NCBI GenBank assembly: GCA_025617745.1
Contig: CM046855.1
Location: 44,507,313 to 44,571,312 of the forward strand
DNA: 64,000 bases
Direction of reading: 5' to 3'
Source: Heliocidaris erythrogramma
Taxonomy: Eukaryota > Echinodermata > Echinoidea > Camarodonta > Echinometridae
Shown: positions 46,226-58,137 of the stretch, in pieces
Layout of the letters: the number at the start of each line of letters is the position of its first letter
Position numbering within the stretch: position 1 is the stretch's first letter
The notes under the pieces: model-generated
Told to the model about the DNA's origin: nothing
Seen by the model: the letters and a program-made list of their open reading frames with translations, nothing else
Database searches by the model: none
Position numbers and translations under genes: made by a program

Positions 46226-46965
46226 CAGAAAGGTGCCTCATCCATCATGGAATACAATGTCAAGTATTTGTTTACATTACATCACACACCTGTCCAAAAA
46301 GTTTAGATTGCAGACATCCTTTACCAAAAAGATCATGAGTTCATTCCACTCGTCCATTTTTTGGGGGTGTTAGTTATGTTCAGAATATAGCACAGGCTCC
46401 GAAGCTCTAAACCTGCTTTCACTTGATTTGGGGATCTTTCTCAATTCTTAAAGTAGTCATTCAAAGAAAAATCACAACAACTGAAAATTAGTGACAAATT
46501 ATATATGGATGGAAAGATTACAACTTGAAAAACACAAATGATCTGCTGAAAAGTCATATAAATATCCTGGAAAGGCTTAAAATGTAATTTCTAGAGACCC
46601 TTCTCAGACCCCCAAACTAAGCCAAACAACGGTCGTAGCGAGGTCTGAAACGTGACGTCACACCCTGGACAGATATGATCTATGGGTTGTGCACGAACGC
46701 TGTACTCTGGTTTGTTTACTACACTAGAGTACGTTTGTTTTCTTGTGCTATGTATTGTCGCTCTTTCAGTTAATTATTTGATATCATTCGACATATCACT
46801 CAGGAGTGTGTCATCTTGAAACATAGAATATATCTGCATGATTATTTCAACTTTTATGAAGCAATAATTGGCTATAAACCAATTTCGCGAGTTTGACAAC
46901 TTCAGCTTAGTAATTGGCTTTGGCGGCTTGTGAAGTAAAGTTCAGGGCCTGTATGTCCGGGAGCT
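46226..46965. other. Non-coding stretch, nothing recognised
   Basis: Unique-looking sequence between two duplicated blocks. A short palindromic CGTGACGTCACACC lies near 46650. No ORF or RNA gene supported. Confidence 0.35.
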
Positions 46966-47395
46966 ATTCATAAGGACCTCCATTCAACGAATGCTAAATG
47001 AATAGCGGGCGGACCCCCAAAGTTCGCTTCATTTTCATTAGCATTGATAACATCAACAGTATCTCCAATGAATCATCTTAATCAACCATCAATCATATCA
47101 CTGACTCCCTGATCTCTATCATCATTGCTGATATCGCCTTGGCGGCGTCATCACCATCACCACATCCCCACTTGCTCTGCCCTCTCTGTCATTATTGACA
47201 CAATAACAAGCATCTACATGTAATATACCCAACCAACCTCAACATTTGTCATCATCAAATCAACAACATATTCCCTGTCATCACCACCATCTACAATGCC
47301 CAACGGTAACAATGAGAAAATTGCGTCACTTACGTGTGTTTTCAATGCATGTGGCGCGTCTAGCCAGCATAATAGCTCTCATTATGTTGTCCAGC
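46965..47395. repeat. Copy B of the 420-bp duplication (uninterrupted)
   Basis: Matches 44697-45049 joined to 45920-46025. It lacks the SINE array and so shows the ancestral junction CCCTGTCATCACCACC. Confidence 0.8.
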
Positions 47396-47508
47396 TTGTG
47401 ACGTCACTCATCGCGACACTCCACGGAGGACTGCTGAAGGCAGAAAATCTGGATCTCACAAATACCTTTTTTGAAAGATCATTACTGCCGTCCCAAAACA
47501 TATCTTGA
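47296..47508 (+). CDS. Unrecognised 70-codon ORF, partly duplicated at 45940-46025
   Basis: It starts MPNGNNEKIASLTCVFNACG and ends SLLPSQNIS. The first 30 or so codons exist also in copy A with a few substitutions and the frame kept, before that copy diverges at 46026. It contains no known domain. It may be a first exon, or simply an open frame in a repeat. Confidence 0.25.
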   Translation: MPNGNNEKIASLTCVFNACGASSQHNSSHYVVQLVTSLIATLHGGLLKAENLDLTNTFFERSLLPSQNIS

Positions 47509-47528
47509 CCTGGGAAGTTGTTATACCT

Positions 47529-47711
47529 GGGGGGTGTTTCATAAAGCTGTTCGTAAGTTACGCACGACTTTACGCACGACTTTACGCACGACTGGTGATC
47601 AGTTCTTGTGCTAAATGATTGAGAATCTGATTAGTATAGCACCCAAGAACATGTTCCAGTCGTTCGTAAAGTCATTCGTAACTTTACGAACAGCTTTATG
47701 AAACAACCCCC
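47529..47711. mobile_element. 183-bp palindromic MITE (GGGGGTGTTTCATAAAGCTG ends)
   Basis: The left end GTTTCATAAAGCTGTTCGTAA and the right end TTACGAACAGCTTTATGAAAC are inverted. Inside are repeated GTTACGCACGACTTTACG motifs. Confidence 0.75.
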
Positions 47712-47795
47712 TGATCAGTAAAAGCTTCTCCTTCGATGTGGTATGAATTTTGCAGCAATTCAAAACACTTTAGACTCTTCGAGTGACTACTTTAA

Positions 47796-48337
47796 AGGGG
47801 AGGTCCACCCTGATATCAAGTTGGTTTTAAAAGGAGGGGGAAAATGAAAGAACCAAATCAATGAAAGCTTAAGCAAAATCCAATAAGAAATAAAAAAAGT
47901 TACACATTTTTGAAGTTGTAATAGATCCCACACAAATTGGCACCTCTTTGACGGATCGTGCAAGGTCCTCTCCTATTTGCCCTGTACTACAAAAATCATA
48001 TATTTTCCATATTCTCTATAGAAAATATTTGATCATGCATGCACTGTTGATATAACATTGCACATATGTTTTACACAAAATCTGTATGAAACAAATCTAT
48101 TCCATCATCAACAACTAAGAAAAAAATGAAAATTTATGAAATTTTCTATACTGAGCAAATGGGAGAGGCGCTCGCAAGATACGTCACAGAGTTGCCAATT
48201 TGTGTTTGACTAATTTCAACTTCAAAAATTCATAACTGTCTGTTTTCTTATTGGATTTTGCTCAAACTCTCACTAATCTGTTTCTATAATTTTCTGCTTT
48301 TACTGAAATAAATGAAATTCTGGGGTGGACTTCCCCT
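47796..48337. mobile_element. About 540-bp palindromic element with AGGGGAGGTCCACCC ends
   Basis: Arms of about 200 bp (TCAATGAAAGCTTAAGCAAA, CCAATAAGAAA, TTTTGAAGTTG, CAAATTGGCA) recur in inverse order up to GGGGTGGACTTCCCCTG. It is related in design and end sequence to 5434-6034. Confidence 0.75.
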
Positions 48338-50210
48338 GTAATAAACTACTGAACTGAGTCTGAGTCTAGACTAATCTCACACTATTTCTATCTTTCCTTG
48401 ATTTAGTTTAAAATGTACCAATCAACAAAAAATATTTTGTGTTGTATGTTAGCGGATCTATGTCGATATACTGTATTCAAAATATGAGTTTCAAATGTTG
48501 ATTCTGTAAAGAGATATTGCAAGTTGAAAAAAAGAAAATACACTCCCAATAAACAATACAGCGGCTTGTCAGGAGGCTCGTCGATGCACCCGTATGCGCT
48601 CTCATTGTATATTAAAGGGCCCCGCGCAGAACCAAACTTGCAGTTAGGTTCCGTGCGTGGGGTGTTATGTTTTCCTTCAACTTTTTCACACTCCTTAACC
48701 CATAGAAGGCAAGGTAAAGTGTTTTGAGGTTGATTTTATGCATTCTAGCTGTAGACGAATTATTTTTTTAGGTGATTGGTACAATTTTTAATGCCTACAT
48801 GTGCTCCACATTCTGTACTACTCAATCTAATTGCCGACACCACAAATACACTCCACATGAAATCAGGTGAGAGATTACAAGCTTCAAAAAAAAAAAAAAA
48901 AGAAGTTTCATGCTGTACTGATATTACAAAGTTTGGGCAAGTGGTATCATAAAACAAAACACAAAAAAAATAATTGAAGAGTTCAAACATATTGACCATA
49001 ATTGTTTTTCAATCACAAGAGACACTTCAACCACTGTTTTTAATAATACATGTGACTTTTGTTGTCATCACATGGGAGATGGCCCTTTGCAATTATTTAT
49101 ACAATTATATTTCCAAAAATAGTGTTTTGGTAATGACTAGTGCTTTAGGAGTTTATGTTTGATAATCTCAGTATTTTATGCCTCAACCAAGGGAGATACG
49201 ACACTTCAAAGAACTACAAAGTGATATCTAGTTGTATAGTATTTCATGATTTATGTTTAATGTAGTAACTGTTACAGTACATTGTACATTGTCCTATTGA
49301 CATGATTGTTCTCTGAAATATTAGAGTATGATGTACTAAAAGTGTAATACACTGGAAATATAATTTTGAATATTCACAACATGATTTGCATACTGGTACT
49401 GTTAATTCTAAGGAGATCATTTTGATTGAAAATTGTGAGTTACAAAATGCTTTTAAAAGTAAATGGAAGTAAACGCAAGCAATTTGTTTAATTATTACCT
49501 ATACAAGGCATTTTAGCTGCCAAATAAAAAGCTGTATTTTGAACGCTACTCCAAATCTGTTACCGGAGGAGGCAATATTTTCCATATTGCCCTCTTCCAG
49601 GTTTTCCCCATAAAACCAGCGCTGTCCTAATAAAGGGGGCAACATTTTGCCATATTACATGTATATCTATATGAAAGTGAATACGCGCAGTATTGTGTAC
49701 GTGTTTAAGTGTACAAAGGTTTAAACAATGGATATGCACGGTAACAATTATGTCACAATTGCTTGGCCCAGATTACATACCTGTATGATTGACCTGAAAT
49801 CATAGGGACTGACAGACAAACAGACTTGTTTGTAATTGCTACAAAATAGGCATATACATGATATAGATAAATATAATAGTAATATTGGCTGGCTCTACAT
49901 TCAGTGAATATAAAAAATATTGCCCTCATCTTCGACTCGGGGCAATATGATTCTGTAGCGGGCAATATATTCTGATATCCCCCTCAAGGCCATCCAACAT
50001 TACTTAAATATCCTGGATCATATTGATATTTTCATGTCGATATTTCTCTGTGAACTACAATTGAATACTAATAATTATGTTATATTTTGTAAATTTACAG
50101 CATAAAATGCTTTCTGCAAATGTTTAAAGCTTTAATTTGTAATTTTCCCATCTACATTACATGCGAGTAGATACATAATATCTGATAAATAAAAAGTAGT
50201 GATATAAATG
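48338..50210. other. Non-coding stretch with a possible GGCAATATT-bounded repeat
   Basis: GGCAATATTTTCCATATTGCC near 49571 is itself a perfect inverted repeat, and GGGCAATAT motifs recur at about 49940-49970, perhaps the ends of a small element. No gene supported. Confidence 0.35.
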
Positions 50211-50663
50211 TTTAAAGACCTCAGCCTGACCGAATTTTGAAATATACCCTTTATTCATCCACGGGGAGCTATATATTTTCTGAACAAATTGAAACCAACT
50301 TCATGAGATTCCGTTTCCTGTGGAATGAGTAACAGCGTCCCGAATGTTGAGCCCCCGTGGTTTTTCTGACGAGGGCCCCGTCTCTGAGGAACGCTACTTT
50401 GCGGGGGGTGAAAATTTGATGACGACATATCGTGTAGACGCACTCGGAGCTGTATACATGACATGTCGTCACACGTCTAGCGACCCCCTGCAGTTTCCTC
50501 TGTTGTTACGTCATAGGGAGGGGCGGACCAAAAAAAATTATCTTTTTTATTTTTTATGGATAAACGGAGACGAAAATTTATGAATACCCAGGGTAATTAT
50601 ATTCTTTGTTTACTAAGCTTTACGTCAATATATGGTTGTTTTGGGTCAGGCTGAGGTTTTTAA
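50211..50663. mobile_element. 453-bp element with ACCTCAGCCTGACC inverted ends
   Basis: The left end TTTAAAGACCTCAGCCTGACC and the right end GGTCAGGCTGAGGTTTTTAA are inverted with one mismatch. It is non-coding and lies just 3' of Ig-like gene 2. Confidence 0.65.
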
Positions 50664-50902
50664 GGAAAAGTTAATTAACTGTTGACATGGTAATATGAAG
50701 AGTGTTAAGCCGTCTCAAACTTAAAACCCATATGATATACATCTAGCAAGAACTACACGTACACGGGGAAAAAAAGAAATGGCAAAATAACGTAATAGAA
50801 AATTATTTCAACATAAATCCATGTGCAACTTTTTAGCATGATAATAGATACACCAAGCTTGATTTTGCCCAACTCTTTGCAGGCAACATTACATCATGAG
50901 TA

Positions 50903-51928
50903 TTAAGCATTAAAACTTTTCCTTTCTGTTTCATGTTGTAGTTTACTTGCTTCATGATATACTTGTCTAGACTGAGCATTTTCATAATGTAGCTTTCTCA
51001 AGAGGCTTTTATTTTGCCTGGTCCAGCAAATAAGCAGTACACTCAAAATGATGATTAACAAAAGTGAGATGGCATGAAAGACGTGGTCCCAGATCCCAGA
51101 ACAGTTTGTAAGATAAAGAGCAATTGGTGTTTGTGCTTTTATCAGAGTTGATGTTTGGATAGAAGCTTCACTATTCTTTGTAGGGTTGTAGAATGGTGTT
51201 GAACTTTCTGTAAATGACATAATAGGACAAGGTTCTAGGATGTTGGCCACTGCTTTATTGAGATCAGGGTCCCACCCACAATCCTTACATTCACACCTGT
51301 CTGTAATGTGTCCGGCAAGAGAAGAACAACAGAACACAGTACCTGCCAACTTGACCAGCATACGCTGGTAGAGAGTTCCAGCCTGTACTGTTGGTGCAGT
51401 TAAAGGGGGAATCCTCCCGCCATTTTGGTAACATACAATATGCCCTGATGACGTTCCAATCGGAGCTGTGCATTGCAGCGAGGCCCACTCCCCATCAAGG
51501 TACTCGGTACTTGAATCACACGATGCTCTACCCAGCTGATAGTCAACAAGCAGACCAATTCTTGGGTACTCTGGTAGCATGTGGCCATTCTTGTATGCAG
51601 TGAGAATGTATGTACCTTGGTCAGTGCTTGAGACTGGATTAATCTTAAGGTAGATAGAACAATTGTCACTTTCACTCTCGTTCTGATTTATGAGGACTCG
51701 ATTCTGAGATAATGACACGGCTTCTGGATTCACTGAATTATAAAATGGGGCTTTATATCCGTGTTGCAGTGTGACTTCTGTACTGTTACAAGGATATGGG
51801 AAATTTAGTTGTGCCTCCTGCCCCTCCATGACTTTCAGAATTCTAGATTTACATGTTGCCATTGTGGTCAATGCAACAAGAGTAATGAAAGCACTTATTT
51901 TGATTTTGAATAGAACCTCTTGCAACAT
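50903..51928 (-). CDS. Type I membrane protein with Ig-like ectodomain, paralogue 2 (341 aa, single exon)
   Basis: Same plan as the gene at 27500-28567: identical signal peptide and first 46 residues, an Ig-like domain with LNFPYPC and DNCSIYL, then a Cys-rich domain with VSLQC-equivalent ASLQCTAP, VFCCSSL and RCECKDCGWD. About 30 substitutions separate the paralogues over the first 235 residues. After EPCP the sequences diverge. The membrane helix is AISLLLIIILSVLLICW, and the 40-residue tail (RQNKSLLRKLHYENAQS...) is unrelated to that of paralogue 1 and has two Tyr, one in YENA. This fits the pY-x-N consensus for Grb2-type SH2 domains (inference). No ITIM or ITAM is present. The function is unknown; a cell-surface recognition role is only suggested by architecture. 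Confidence 0.8.
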   Translation of the reverse strand: MLQEVLFKIKISAFITLVALTTMATCKSRILKVMEGQEAQLNFPYPCNSTEVTLQHGYKAPFYNSVNPEAVSLSQNRVLINQNESESDNCSIYLKINPVSSTDQGTYILTAYKNGHMLPEYPRIGLLVDYQLGRASCDSSTEYLDGEWASLQCTAPIGTSSGHIVCYQNGGRIPPLTAPTVQAGTLYQRMLVKLAGTVFCCSSLAGHITDRCECKDCGWDPDLNKAVANILEPCPIMSFTESSTPFYNPTKNSEASIQTSTLIKAQTPIALYLTNCSGIWDHVFHAISLLLIIILSVLLICWTRQNKSLLRKLHYENAQSRQVYHEASKLQHETERKSFNA

Positions 51929-52084
51929 CTTTCAAAATCCCACAAAATATTTGTACGTTCAGAGAAAAGAAAGAAAGATAATATATGTTGCAAGTTGCGA
52001 CAATGTGATATGTATAATGTACCCAAGCATAAACAAGTTTTGTTTGCAAGGAATCCTGAAACGTTCTTATATCAAGAACTAGAG

Positions 52085-52528
52085 CTCTGTAATGCTGACC
52101 CTCAGAGCTTCTGTTGCATCGGTTTCTTCTTTTAGACATGCAGTGCTGTTCGGTTTCATACAAAAAAAAGGTGTTGCTTCGGTTATACAGATCTTCTCTT
52201 TAGATTTTCTAATTTACAATCGATCAAGATGTAGCATCTAGTTTTAGAATCAGAGTTAATGCTGCTTCAGAATGAGTTGCTAGAAGAAGTCTCCTATTGA
52301 TGATGTGTCAGTCTGGTTTAGTTGATCTTTGATCATGTTGTAAACAGTATTTTTTTGATATTCGAAAGATTATACTCAGAATCAGGTCCTACAATCCAAT
52401 ATCAGATGAAATTCTTCATAGCATCTAAATATATGAGAAATTTAAGCTGGAAATGTTTCGTCTTCTGTAGTTGTGTATTGTAGTTCTTTGGCCAGGGTTG
52501 GTTGATCAGTGTCTGCAGTTGGTTAAGG
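52085..52528 (-). repeat. 5' flank of Ig-like gene 2, duplicate of 28740-29190
   Basis: Identical by eye to the region upstream of paralogue 1, ending at TTGGTTAAGG, after which the two loci share nothing. Nearer the start codon (51945-52080 against 28585-28735) the flanks differ by several substitutions and an indel. Confidence 0.85.
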
Positions 52529-55500
52529 CTTCTTACGGAAAGTTTTGTCACCGTTTTCACCGCGGCCAAAGTTAAAAAGGCCGATTAGCGGGATTATCTC
52601 CCGGATCTTGTCATATCCATCGGCGACTCTAAGAAGTCGCCGTTCAGCGGGATTAGCGCGAGCTTTTGTTTAGAGACCCACCCTGCGATTCCTTCGATTT
52701 CGCCGACTTCCTGTTCTTTATTTTTGTTCTGCCTTGAAGGAAGTTGTATATTTAGTGTTTTGAAAGAGCGCCACTTACGGTTTAAATGGTGACTCATTCT
52801 GCTTCATTTTGCTTCTTATTTTCTTTGGAAAAAGTACGAATGTATTGAAGTCTCCGTCAAAGTACCGTACGTATCATTTGTCATAGTTTTCTGAGAAAAA
52901 AAATAACTAGGTTTGTGCCATGACAAAGTCGGCCCCTAACATTTAATTTTCCCACATCGAGCCCACCACAAAAATATATAGTAATGATAAACGACATAAA
53001 AATTAATACACGAATAAATAAAGGACGGACAACTATTCAAAATATTGCTTTATGTTCCAAACCAAAAAAAAACCTCAACTAATAACAATAAAAATCCAAT
53101 CCCCAAAATACATTGTGTAGTTTCCAAGCAATGCAATTATAAATTCACTTTCACATGTTAATAGCTGTTGTATGTAGCCGTCATGGCTGCGAATAAAAAA
53201 AATGAAATTGAAATATCACAACGAAAAACTTAATGTTCTCGAGTTAAGACCGGATTTCTGAATATAAATACAACTTTACTTTTGCATGGGTCGCGGAACC
53301 AGAACTGGGGACGGGGCCTGGGGGCTGCAGCCCACCCCCTCCCCCCTCCACCCTTTTTTGAGGAAACACATTTCATAAAATGTATGAATTAGCTTAATAT
53401 ATTATCATTAATGAGTGAAATCAAATCAGCCCCACACACACACACTTTCAAAAACGCCCCTGTGTTGAAAGAGTAGCCTTTCTTTCTTTCTTGGCTTTGC
53501 CCTATATTTTTAACGTTTTCGTTATATATGTCAACAACATCTATTGGGTAATTCGGAATAATATTAAGCACACTTTATTCGAGTGCATGAATTAAAAAAA
53601 TATTACTTAGTGCTTTGGGTAATGTTGTTACAAACCAGCATGATTGGGCAGTTATATAATGAGCGCTTTATTGAAATTAAAACATTATCGATGTGTTTTA
53701 TTTTTTGAAATATCGATCTCGATCAGCCGTCTGGTCTTAAAAATGAACTCCAAAATATGGGGAAAATGGGGAGAAAAGTGATTCGATAAGTCCGTTTGTT
53801 GTATTAAGAGGGATCGAGTAAAAGAGCGAGAGAGCGAGGTAATAATTATTAAAGTTATTAAGAATTCCGGAACGATTACAAACTTTCGTGATTGCGCCTG
53901 TCCCCGGATAAGGTTGTTGACTTTGATATGTACGTCGTTAACCTTCATAAGGATCTTTTTCATCACCATGTTTGGTGAGATGCCCTGTCCCATAGGAAAC
54001 TGTAAGTAACATTAAAAATACATGTAGATTGATGTAGAAGATGGATGGCATAAAGAGAGGGAGAGGGTGGAGTGAGGTGGCAGAGAGACAAGGGGGACTG
54101 GGTGGCAGGGAAAGAAAGAGAGAGACTGTCAGGATGAAGGAGAAATTGACCCTGTCTCGGAGAAGTGGAAGTCGTGAATTCGTGAATGCTTTATAGGTCG
54201 ATTCACATTTCACCCCCCCCCCCCTTGTCCCCCGCAATTTTGAGATAAAGATAACGGCTCGTAGAAAACAATTTTTTAGGCGGAAAGTTATAGTTATTTG
54301 GACGTAATACTGCACCGTATGTAACAGGGGTGGGTACAGGGAGGGGAGTCCCCCCCCCCCTTCCCCCGCGAAGCGCGAAAGCTCCGAAGTTTTAGCATCT
54401 TTTTTTTTGGCGGAATATTAGTTCACCGCCCTGGCTGCTTTTCAGTTATTTGGGGCGCAATACTGCATTGTATGTAACAGGGCTGGGTACGGGTCGTAAA
54501 GCCGTAACGATTATAATGTTTCTTCACTCCCCTATTTTTCTTTCTCTCCCCTATTTTTCTTTCTCTCCTTTGCGTTTGCGCCCCCTTCAAGTGTTTCCTA
54601 GTGCACGTGCTCCCCTCCCCCCCCCCCCCAGACACACCACTGAGCGAAGAGACCGAGCAGGGTGGGAGGGAGTATCCCTCTCCTACATCAGGGAATCTGT
54701 CTATAAAACTTGCATTTTAAAGCATACCAAAATGTTTTTAATGAAAACAATGCGAGTGAACTAATTTTCTTCAATATTTTCGTATTGAACTTATGGCATT
54801 TTTTAATTTCCTTTCTTCTAATCATTAAAGAATGTGTTTTTTCAAGATTAAACATGAGTTTAAATAATTATTAGTTTCAAGTTAATGCATCATAATTCTT
54901 ATTTATGTTATCCAAATATATTGGGAGTGATAATACAGGCCATCCTCCCACCTCAAATATTTTGGGGGATATATACGTCCATCCCCCGGGATCGACACCC
55001 ATGGTACAAGGGTGGGCGCGAAAACTTTGACTTTTTTAGCAAATTTTGAGAGCCAGGATAATGGCTTGTAGTGCCTTTTTAGGCATTTTTTCTCTCACTT
55101 CCCCCGCTTTTTCGCTCTCGCTTTTTTGTTGTTGTAGTGGCTGAATAGGGAGGGGGCATGGCCCCCGGTGCCCCCTGTCTACACCAGTGATGATAGGGTT
55201 TCCCCGAAGGTATCAGAGGGTAGTGTTTTTATATAAAGTGTGTACAATAATTGTGTGTGGTTGTGGTGGTGGGGACTGCATCCACCCCAGTTCCTGTTCT
55301 GTGGCCCATGCGAACCATTTGTATCTGCAAGACATTGGAGAACTAGAAAGGCCGTCAAAGGCGGCGCTACAGAGTAGTTGCATTCTTTCCCTAAACTATT
55401 CTTTCCTGTCACTATATTTTATATTTTATATTTTTCTCCTTTTTTATCGCAATAAAGACTTCTAGATTTGGCATAATCTAGTATTTAATACATGCATGTA

Positions 55501-55650
55501 AAATATTATGGTTACTTATTGTTATTATTATGTAATTTGGCACGATACTGGGTGTGAATATATTTGTTTGTGTATTTTACCTTGATTATTGTGAAAAATG
55601 TTATTTTGAAAAAGGAAGTAATAAAATATTCTTAAAAACAAAAAAAGAAC
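52529..55650. other. Repeat-rich region without recognised genes
   Basis: It holds a GAACC-GGGGCTGCAGCCC block near 53300 (also at 60390), and a duplicated block with GC(G/A)TAATACTGCA...TATGTAACAGG(G)(G/C)TGGGTAC at 54303 and 54458. Poly-C runs lie at 54212, 54351 and 54617. Open frames show no family features. Confidence 0.4.
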
Positions 55651-55955
55651 TCTCCGAACTGAAGTTTCTATAACCGATCATCACAAAAAAATCTAATCCA
55701 TTCTTTTCTTGATCGATTCTTTCCTGTCACTATCCGAAATGAAGTTGGGGTCAAAACTTCAAGGTCACACAGAATTTGCAGGGGTCAACCAATCATCACC
55801 AAAATCTAATCGATTCTTTCCTGTCACTATCCGAACATTCCATGAAAATTTGGTGCGTTCACCCGTTCTGTTGTACACAAACAAACAAACAAACATACGG
55901 AGCCTTTTACATAACCCTGCCGATTTCATCGGCGTGGGTAATCACTAATAAAAGA
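55650..55955 (+). mobile_element. RTE-type LINE 3' tail (truncated copies)
   Basis: AATCTAATCGATTCTTTCCTGTCACTATCCGAA blocks (here given in part) occur twice, followed by CCATGAAAATTTGGTG, (CAAA)n at 55878-55895 and ACATAACCCTGCCGATTTC with GGCGTGGGTAAT. This order is that of RTE-like LINE 3' UTRs in many marine animals. No RT coding sequence remains. Confidence 0.6.
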
Positions 55956-56645
55956 TGGTCATTTCCATTCACATGCGCTGTTGTAAAGAAACTCCATATG
56001 CACATGCAGACCTCGATCCCTATACCGATATGCATATTTTGAATCCAGACAAGGAGATAAACCTTTATCTTTTTACAGCAGAAACTGGGGAACTTCCCTC
56101 TCTTTATACCCCAGTGAAATCCCCTATCTTGTTTACACAATATACTAACTGAATGTTTGTTTGCAAAGTTTCAAATTGCAGAACATAAAATTGTATCAAT
56201 TTGTTGCAAAATAACATTCAGATTTATTTTTATCAAAGGCATTCAGTATGTTGAAAATTTGTTATATGATATAAATGAAAAGTCTATTTTTCGGGGTATA
56301 TGGGGTATTGATATCTGAAAAGTGTTATTTTCGTTTCTGGTACTTAAAGGGATAATTCAAATTCTCACTGACTCAGCCCCCTCATTTTCTATAATATATT
56401 TTTTTTATTCATTGAATGTGGAGTGGAATAAGAAAATTGTTGTTGGACAGAAGATTTTCTTCCCCTGAAATGGAACGCCGCAGTTACATCTATAGAAAAT
56501 GTGAATGCCTTATTTCACCTTTGACTTGTAAATCTCTATTGTATAAGAAGATCAAGGGAAGCGAGCATTCGTGTGTTATATTATTGTTTCAATAGAGCCG
56601 GACACGCGTCCGTGATTTGACTCTTCGTCACAAACAATGCGGCAT

Positions 56646-56691
56646 ATGCAAATTTGACCTGGCTTTTGGATCCTTCCGTGGTTTATATAAA
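56646..56691 (+). promoter_or_regulatory. Octamer ATGCAAAT plus TATA box TATATAAA
   Basis: The octamer at 56646-56653 is followed by a strong TATA box at 56684-56691, 30 bp before the start codon of a small ORF at 56721. The initiation site would be near 56715. Confidence 0.45.
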
Positions 56692-56720
56692 GCAGGATAT
56701 CTTTTGACAAGCTTTTCACC

Positions 56721-56867
56721 ATGGATAGCATCGTTTCTTCAAATCAACAATCAAGCGAGAACGAGGATTTCAACATGGAGTCAAGCTGCAGCGACGACTG
56801 GCACTTGGAGATGAGCGAATCCATGGACTCCGATGGGATGACGTCATGTCATTCGTTCTCATTGTAG
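56721..56867 (+). CDS. Small acidic Ser-rich ORF (48 aa) behind an octamer/TATA promoter
   Basis: It reads MDSIVSSNQQSSENEDFN at the start, has SSCSDDWHLEMSESMDSD in the middle and ends with a TAG at 56865. It is rich in Ser, Asp, Glu and Met with no Lys or Arg, and has no signal peptide or membrane segment. A TATA box lies 30 bp upstream, leaving a 5' UTR of only a few bases; an AATAAA lies at about 57224. No family is recognised. It may be a genuine short protein, the first part of a longer product, or chance. Confidence 0.35.
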   Translation: MDSIVSSNQQSSENEDFNMESSCSDDWHLEMSESMDSDGMTSCHSFSL

Positions 56868-58137
56868 TACATGCACAAGTCTATACCAATCCAAAATTAT
56901 AACATGAAAAGAATTATAATATGAACTGAATTATTAATTATTTATGATAAAGAGTGTCGGTACATTTATTCAAATCTTAATTCAAGTCCATGCAAAGAAA
57001 GTAACATGAGGGGAGGGGGGGGGGGGTTGTCACATGTCCGAAAAGTCTTCGACAAGCAACAGCAAAAAGAAAGAAAGAAAGAAAGAAATTGCTGGTGCCC
57101 TTTCGTAGCGAGCTCCAGCCATGGGGCGATTTTGTGTGTTGAGTATCCCCCTTGACCGGACCGTATTTTGGCTAGTTCGACAGTCCATCGTTATGTGTTC
57201 TTTATAAAGGCCGATTGATTGAAAAATAAAGTAAAAGAGAAAATGTAAATATGAACCCTTTACACTGCTTTCTATAAACTAGATGTATATTCTACGTACA
57301 TTGAGGAGATATTACGAGATTCTTTGAGAAAACAAATCCGAGAGAGCTGCCAAGCTTCATTAATTTTTTCATCCGAGGCCTTAAAAACACTGTTTCTATA
57401 AAATATGCATTTTATTAATGATTTGGGTGCGTAGTAATCCAGGACCACACATTTTCGTCATTGTCTTTCATTTCCATCCCCCTCCCCCCCCCCCCTGAAA
57501 GTGCTGCCCTCTATCCGTTCCGTTTAATACACCACTGGACCGTGCGAGACAGAAGAAAGGTTGGTGTAGCAAAATCTGATTATATGGATCTCGCTTTGAA
57601 TTCTGAATTGTAACTTTCTATATCTCACTTATTCACACGATTCATCGTCAAGATCTCTTCATTGCGAAGCTGGTTTAAGCCATCGCTGTTTAATCTATTG
57701 AAAGTAGAGAGGAAATACAAGAGTTGGCTTTCAAAACAGAAGTAAGAAGAACTGGGAAGATGACTTACGAACAACGAAACTATTGATACACGATAATAAT
57801 AAGGGGTAAATTCTGTAATCCTTTGAAAAGCCGAAAAGAAAATAAGCCTTTTAACCAGAAAGAACAGTACATGTATCTGTGTAGAGATTATGAAACAAGG
57901 ACAAAGAGAGAGAGAGAATATCAATAATCGTCTCTTGCTGGAGGTGACTTAATCCTTGTTCTTTGAAAGGGGCGAATTCTCTACCTCTTTAAAACATGGC
58001 GATGAAGAAAAGAAATTAGCTATTAGACACCAGTAGATTGTACACATTTTTTTGGAGTAAACTATAAAGCGGAGAGACTCGATGACTTTCAAGCTAAGAC
58101 GCGCGTTATCTTCATCATGTTCATACTACCTGTTAGC

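Noticed and set aside
51391-51675. Alternative frames within the Ig-like genes (also 28033-28314)
   Set aside because: They are shadows of the conserved receptor frame; similar shadows in both paralogues reflect nucleotide identity.
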